Of a stretch of 64,000 nucleotides of DNA, positions 59,301 through 64,000 are shown piece after piece. A program made the translations under genes and the position numbers. A model generated the notes under the pieces. That model saw nothing but the letters and a program-made list of their open reading frames with translations, had not been told where the DNA came from and ran no database searches. The number at the start of each line of letters is the position of its first letter. Position 1 is the stretch's first letter. Where the stretch lies: contig NC_092575.1 in NCBI RefSeq assembly GCF_037975245.1, positions 24,210,341-24,274,340 on the forward strand. The letters are read 5' to 3'. The DNA is from Apostichopus japonicus. Its lineage: Eukaryota > Echinodermata > Holothuroidea > Aspidochirotida > Stichopodidae.

Positions 59301-62300
59301 ATGGTCACCTATGTTGAATTTTCGACAGGGATTCCAACTGCCACTCTGAAAGTGGTTATCCATTCTGAGACATTTAGATATCTATAGTTAAATGCTCCTG
59401 AATGCTTGGAACTCGGAACAACCACACGTGCACACGCATGCGCAGTATATGATGCATATGATGCAAAGTTTAAAATTTGTTCTTACGGGTTTCGAGAATC
59501 TGGTCATGACAGATGAGTTCTCCGGCAGGTTATCTATGGTAACGTTTTCGATTTCTATTGTAGCAGAGATCACGTGACCATCTACATATTCAGCAAGTAC
59601 AGATGAACCTTCCTGATTGACTGACGAGCCTTCCAAGTCAGATTGGAAAAGAACAGCATCGCCGTAGGTAATAAAACTAACTGGTATAGAAGTTAGATTT
59701 GGATTCACTGGAGAGAGAGAAAAAAAAATAAAGAAACAACAGAAATGGGTGAAAACAATAAGGAATCAAATGAAATACCTTCAAAATATTCTAGGTATTA
59801 AATATAAGGTATACCTCTCCATGTCGACCTACCCCCCCCCCCCTCCCCCTCTGCACTCTCTCTCTCTCAACCCTAAACAAGTGGTAACTTAAATGTAACA
59901 CTGTGTAGATTGGTATGCCTCTCTACACAAATGCAGAACGAGTAACTAAACGGTGACACAAAAACACTTTCAAAAGGTCACAAAATGATAGAAATCTTTC
60001 ATGGTTCTACGACTTAAAACAACGCATGCGCGAACCTGGTACCTATATCCATACGACCCCAAAATAGTAAATATTTACCTGGCGTGTTTAGCACAGTTAT
60101 TATATTATCAAGCGGGCGGGCAGCTGTGAGAGGCACCTCGCTTAAGTCAACTTCTATAACAATTAACTATACAGGGTAACAATATGACATACGTGTGAGA
60201 TATGGGTCGCCTCACACATTAGGTTTTCGATAGGATTTTCCCCGCTGATATAATCAAACAATTAAGGAAAGTTTGGGTACATTTTTTCTTCAAATCACTC
60301 GTTATTGACAGCGCCAGCAGTATGAATGCCATGTCTCTATCAGATAAAGGTATAGGAACTGTATCAGTATAAGAGTGCATTGAAGCATGACATGAGTGGA
60401 GAGTTGACAGTGGTTTGATCATTATAGGAAGTTGTCACAACTGGCTACGACTAGGACGGAATATATTAGTGCCTATGAGCTGGTATAGCTTAAGCTATAA
60501 GAGACTTTATTTCCTCAAACTACCCGCAACCACACAACCACACACCGTGTTTATGAACACAATGCAGCGGTTAGTCGGTTAGTCTCATATGTTTTCTCCC
60601 TATTATTGTTACATTATCTCTAGGCCTTACCTGTACCAATTATATCCAAAAGTGAGGGCGGTAGAGTAATAGATGATTTCCGCGATTCAATGACGTCATC
60701 ATCTGAGTCCATAAAGGGGTCCTCAAAAACAAAAGGATCTTCGAGAGACGTCTTTGGCAACTGGAGAGCGCTAACTCCCAGGTTTGTCACCAGTTCAGTG
60801 TAATTATCATTAAGATCATGTACAAACCGTACTTGGCTTTCCAGAAGTGGTACAACCTCATCTATGTCCGAACTATCACCTAGCAACGTCTCATTAATTG
60901 ACATCATATTATTAACCACGCCTACCACAGAGTCTGTGACCTTCAAGAGAAGACGAGAAAGAATTGAACTTACTACGGAGGGCGTAGGAAGCGGGGGGGG
61001 GGGGGCTGGGGGCGCCAGCCCAACCAGTGAAAAGTATGGGGCGGAAGTATCATTCCGCCCCCCCCCCCCCCCGCTTCGCAAGTCAGAGAACCCCTTTTTC
61101 ATTTCCAAATGAGAAAAAAAAAACTCATTTGAGCACCAAATTGCATCTAAGGCCAGGTGAAAATGCAAACTTATTTACAAAATGGAGTGGGTGTTGAAGT
61201 GTGCTATATTGCACCAAATTGCATATGAGGCCACCTGGAATGCAAAAAAATCCCCCTCCCCTTAGACCCCTCCCCAGGCAGGCCATCAGTCTTCAGCCCC
61301 CCCCCCCACTCAAAAGTACCTTCCTACGCCACTGTAAACAAGTGACTGAATGCGTGATAGATGACGAAATATATTGAGATATATCTGACCAATTTTCCTT
61401 CTAGTATTGTTTGGGCAAATTTATAACCCTCACGTGCATTTTAACTACTCACCTCCGTTGATGGACTACCAACTTCGACTATTAGGGCGAGTGATGTAAT
61501 GATGTTTTCAAGTCCGGATTCGGTGATGAGATCTGTTTGACTTGAAGCTAGCAGCAGTAATTCACCGACCTCTTCAACGTTGTCTTCGGTGACGTTCGTC
61601 TTCGGAAAAAGAACCACAAACATTGTTTTGGTCAATTGTATAATAGAAATTTTACTTCGAATTGCACATGATCACTCAAGTTATACAAAAACCATATTTG
61701 GTTATACTTGTTGTTTTTTATAAACAAGGTCTGTAAATTTTGTCTATTCAGTACCTGTTTCAAAGTCTTCATCAACAAGTCCTGCAAAGTAGCCTAAGCT
61801 GTAGAAGACTACTATGAAAGTGTGGTAGGCCAGCCGTGTTGTTGACGTTCGCAATTTGTTAAACATCTGTTGTGACATCAAGCAGAATTAAAATCTCATA
61901 TAAAGATACTTTTTTCGACTCACATTTGCAATTTCTTCCAATTGGTTTTCTAAAGCACTGTCATCGTAGCACTCCGTAACAACAGGCTCCGCCCACTCAT
62001 CGTCACAATATCGTGTGGCCAATGGTTCCTCTGGTTCTGATAATAATGATAAACAAACCCGTATCGTAGTCAACACTTTACAGAAACAAATTTCAAAGTG
62101 CCTCTGAAACATTGAAAACTAAAGGTAGCAATGAGGGATAAACTAACACTTTCCTTTTCCATGTTTTGAGATGACAAATCCAAGATGGACCGACTAGGGG
62201 AAGGTATGAGAGGGCTGGAAGGGGGAGGGTGGTGGTGTCGGAGATGCATTTAAACTTGTCGGATCCTCTTTTAAAGTTGATCAACTTTTCCGGTCTGAAC

Positions 62301-63373
62301 TTTTCTTTCTTTATGAAAGTATTAACTTCTCGGTATGGCTTATTAAGTTTATATAGGATATGTAGGTTACTGATCAACAATGGTTTATTTTCAAACTTAC
62401 TGAGGAATAAAGAAGCGATTGTACACTGGTATTGAGTCCGTATACTTGTACTCGTTTTCTATCATCGTTGTCTCTACTGGTACTTGGCCTTGTGAATTTA
62501 TCATACTCGTCGCATTTGAAAATCTATAGTAGATATACTTGTGTTAGATTTAATACGCGTCCTCGCGAATGTTGTTGCACTCGAAATCGTGTTGTTGTAA
62601 TCGAACTCACGGTGTGTACTCGAACTCGTCTCCAACTGTACTCATACTCCAACTTTGTACTCGAATACATGTTGTACTCGTACTCATGTTGTTGCACTCG
62701 TATACTCATGTTGTTGTACCCGAACTCATGTTGTGTACTCTAACTCATGCTTTGTGCTCTAACACGTGTTGTTCTACTCGTACCAATGTTGTGTACTCGT
62801 TATCATGTTGTTGTACTCGTACTCATGTTGTTGCACTCGTATACTCATGTTGTTGTACCCGAACTCATGCTGTGTACTCTAACACGTGTTGTTCTACTCG
62901 TACTAATGTTGTGTACTCGTTATCATGTTGTTGTTCTCTTACTAATGGTATGTACTCGTTATCATGTTGTTATACTCGAACTCGTGTTGTGTACTCGAAT
63001 ACGTGTTGTGTACTCGTACTCGTGTTGTTCTACTGACTCGTTATCATGTTGTTAATTCGTAATAATGTTGTTTTTATCGTACTAATGTTGCTCTACTCGA
63101 ACAGCAAGCCTGACATACATGTCTCAATTCAGTGTAATACTAAATTGTGTAATACTAATATGCTATATATATTGTTTGGGCCAAGTGAGTATGATTGTTC
63201 GTATGACTTTAAGACAATAAATATACACATGACTAAACTAAACTTACGAGCGGACCCAGGCGGGCATAGTTCCTCGGAATACATCGACTCTCCCGTCTTT
63301 CCTCGGGGAAATGTTAATATAATTCCTTTTATTTCGACAACATCTTCGGGACAAGGAACTGGTACCGGTATGG
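52776..63373 (-). CDS. Adhesion G-protein-coupled receptor, last ten exons
   Basis: Adhesion GPCRs are cell-surface receptors that cut themselves at a GPS site and signal through a tethered agonist. Ten minus-strand exons (2081 nt) join with matching phases at every junction. Order: HRM-like cysteine region (CPEDV..., CPPGS, RYCDDEWAEP..TEC), GAIN region, GPS with CVFWDY, GKWSEEGC and CACYHLTSFAVL (cleavage expected between L and T), seven membrane segments, and a cytoplasmic tail of about 60 residues. The 5' exons, with signal peptide and any adhesion domains, are beyond the right edge. The subfamily cannot be assigned. One intron contains a hAT element next to the splice acceptor. Confidence 0.95.
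53520..53800. other. GT and poly-G simple sequence in a receptor intron
   Basis: GTGTGTG and GTATGTAT runs and two poly-G tracts (53549-53564 and 53766-53777) in the intron between 53304 and 54878. The rest of this 1.57-kb intron shows nothing recognisable. Confidence 0.6.
54878..54950 (-). CDS. Adhesion GPCR exon, segment 4 end and second extracellular loop
   Basis: A 73-nt exon encoding LPAIGAILIYFLDHGHDYEE STD (loop). It joins the next exon as DY-CF, giving the conserved loop cysteine. Acceptor ATATTTAG, donor GTAAGT. Confidence 0.93.
55694..55956 (-). CDS. Adhesion GPCR exon, membrane segments 2 to 4
   Basis: Encodes HVHFNLCLALLGLYLSFLLG (segment 2), the conserved extracellular Cys in GVCKAM, IYFFCLSSVAWMSVEAFYIY (segment 3 with the WM.VE motif of this class) and the start of segment 4. 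Acceptor ATCCACAG, donor GTAGGT. Confidence 0.97.
57145..57266 (-). CDS. Adhesion GPCR exon, membrane segment 1
   Basis: Encodes RISGDIADTPFHVALSII, then a hydrophobic run GCIISIIALTFSLVTMLVI, the first membrane helix. Acceptor ATTAACAG, donor GTAAGG; the arginine codon is split. Confidence 0.95.
58508..58684 (-). CDS. Adhesion GPCR exon with the GPS
   Basis: Encodes FVCVFWDYNLTNGEGKWSEE, GC, then CACYHLTSFAVLV. The cysteine and tryptophan pattern is complete and the HL|T cleavage triad is intact, so autoproteolysis is expected; TSFAVLV is the tethered agonist. Acceptor CTTGTAG, donor GTAAGT. Confidence 0.97.
59487..59707 (-). CDS. Adhesion GPCR exon, GAIN subdomain B
   Basis: Encodes NPNLTSIPVSFITYGDAVLF, then GHVISATIEIENVTIDNLPE and FSKP. 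ISATI.....LPE followed by a V/I..xF pattern is typical of the beta-sandwich before the GPS. Several N-x-S/T sites are present. Acceptor TCTCCAG, donor GTAAGA. Confidence 0.92.
60631..60940 (-). CDS. Adhesion GPCR exon, GAIN region
   Basis: Encodes VTDSVVGVVNNMMSINETLL, then LESQVRFVHDL, an acidic DPFVFEDPFMDSDDDV stretch and LPPSLLDIIGTG. The acceptor is TCTTGAAG, with a hAT element ending only 36 bp upstream. Donor GTAAGG, phase 1. Confidence 0.88.
60977..61334. mobile_element. Non-autonomous hAT element, GGCGTAGGAA family, copy 3, in a receptor intron
   Basis: Same family and order of blocks as the copies at 35588 and 36613 (GGCGTAGGAA left, GGCGCCAGCCC, two TTGCAT...GAGGCC or TAAGGCC blocks, TTCCTACGCCACTG right). 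It is somewhat shorter through small deletions. The left terminus and target duplication are not recognisable, unlike the other two copies, so it is probably older or was trimmed. Confidence 0.88.
61453..61599 (-). CDS. Adhesion GPCR exon, GAIN subdomain A
   Basis: Encodes TNVTEDNVEEVGELLLLASS, then LITESGLENIITSLALIVEV. The leucine-rich helical character fits GAIN subdomain A. Acceptor CCGAAG, donor GTGAGT, phase 0 at both ends. Confidence 0.85.
61924..62036 (-). CDS. Adhesion GPCR exon, HRM end and GAIN start
   Basis: Encodes PEEPLATRYCDDEWAEPVVT, ECYDDSALENQLEEIAN. RYC...W..P...C resembles the RxC...W motif of HRM domains, followed by the first helix of a GAIN domain. Acceptor TTATCAG, donor GTGAGT. 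Confidence 0.88.
62445..63100. repeat. About 20-bp minisatellite (TACTCG...CATGTTGTTG) in a receptor intron
   Basis: Units such as TACTCGTACTCATGTTGTTG and TACTCGAACTCATGTTGTG recur with small length changes for about 650 bp. A higher-order repeat of about 120 bp is also visible (62700 and 62820). Cys/Thr-rich open frames over it are artefacts. Confidence 0.9.
63248..63373 (-). CDS. Adhesion GPCR, first exon in window
   Basis: Encodes IPVPVPCPEDVVEIKGIILT, FPRGKTGESMYSEELCPPGS, the kind of Cys/Trp/Pro-containing stretch found at the start of hormone-receptor-motif regions. Acceptor TTCCACAG, donor GTAAGT. Upstream exons lie beyond 64,000, or further toward the edge where I could not identify them. 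Confidence 0.8.
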
Positions 63374-63730
63374 CTGTGGAAATAGGAAAACCCAAAAGTT
63401 TCGGAAATGGAATATTTTCTAAAGGGTAATTTTTATCCCATTGATGTTTAAGCCTATACGTTGAGTATAGGGATATCAACTATCACACTTTTATATACAA
63501 TTCTATAATCAATCATATTACTCGTTACAGCATGGTTTTAAAGGTGACACATCGATCGTGTCGCTTTAAGACGCCACAACAGTGCATGCTGCATTTCCGC
63601 ATCTGCCAAAGGAAGTATACAGCATCGTTGTGTTATATGTTTGTAATGAAACGCTTTTAATTGTGTCAAACAGCATGCTGAATACAATTACTGATGTCAA
63701 ATTATACCTGTTCTGGTTTTGACCTCAGAT

Positions 63731-63766
<36 letters not shown>

Positions 63767-63780
63767 ATATATATATATAT

Positions 63781-63815
<35 letters not shown>

Positions 63816-64000
63816 CATACTGAATATAATAAACGTGTGCTCGAACGATCTTGTCAGATAACCCTTTGCTGTAACAGCTTTTCAGTCGTTAAGTAACAAC
63901 TCCAAAGTCATGACACAGCCGTATCTTTGAGTAAACAAGTGTAGGTGTCTAGCTACGTGCTAATATGTATATTGAGAAAAGAACAGCAACGTACAGGGTT
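63374..64000. other. Right edge, upstream side of the receptor exons
   Basis: Apart from the TA run I see no further exon of the receptor here. An inverted motif (GTCGCTTTAAGACGCC near 63568) is too short to interpret. Confidence 0.4.
63731..63815. repeat. TA microsatellite with ATTGTA interruptions
   Basis: Three TA runs separated by ATTGTATA. Simple sequence. Confidence 0.95.

Noticed and set aside
61755-61806. Possible extra receptor exon between ACAG and GTACTG
   Set aside because: In the required phase it contains a stop (TGA), and the flanking exons join correctly without it.
62569-63055. Cys/Thr-rich open frames
   Set aside because: Translations of the 20-bp minisatellite; all frames look alike.

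Overview
This window is eukaryotic nuclear DNA. Its genes are split by short GT-AG introns, much of the rest is interspersed and tandem repeats, and it is AT-rich with many poly-G/poly-C tracts. The gene families and repeat types fit a marine invertebrate, most likely a non-vertebrate deuterostome such as an echinoderm. That placement is an impression from sequence style, not a tested result.

Layout. (1) 393-22505, minus strand: 27 consecutive coding exons of a strawberry notch (SBNO) orthologue. I joined the exons by hand. Every junction keeps the reading frame, and the conserved helicase motifs are present. The 3' end lies beyond the left edge. The introns hold satellites, an inverted-repeat element and a tRNA-derived SINE. 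Intron 3 holds a 58-bp minisatellite that has amplified the exon 3/intron 3 junction, 5' splice site included, about 24 times. (2) 22506-29400: upstream region with two LINE tails, a 103-bp tandem duplication, a nest of hAT-like elements and a LINE fragment. (3) 29438-33906, plus strand: an unrecognised gene with one clear intron, four or five LAQKK repeats, a PP1-docking-like KQVRF motif and a C-terminal membrane segment. Its frame is broken several times, so it is either a decaying gene or a stretch with indel errors. (4) 34000-44500: transposon-rich, with several non-autonomous hAT elements whose 8-bp target duplications can be read directly, including one nested in another. (5) 44503-45699, plus strand: an intact single-exon divergent serpin that starts with an N-myristoylation-type sequence and has a short reactive loop. 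(6) 45700-52700: repeat-rich, with an array of AGGTCA half-sites and a degenerate LINE. (7) 52776-63373, minus strand: the last ten exons of an adhesion GPCR (HRM-like region, GAIN region, GPS, seven membrane segments, cytoplasmic tail). Its 5' exons lie beyond the right edge. One of its introns is about 70% hAT element, ending 36 bp from the splice acceptor.

The four genes belong to unrelated pathways (chromatin/transcription helicase, an unknown membrane-anchored protein, a protease-inhibitor fold protein and a cell-surface receptor). Nothing suggests they work together, as is normal for an animal genome segment.
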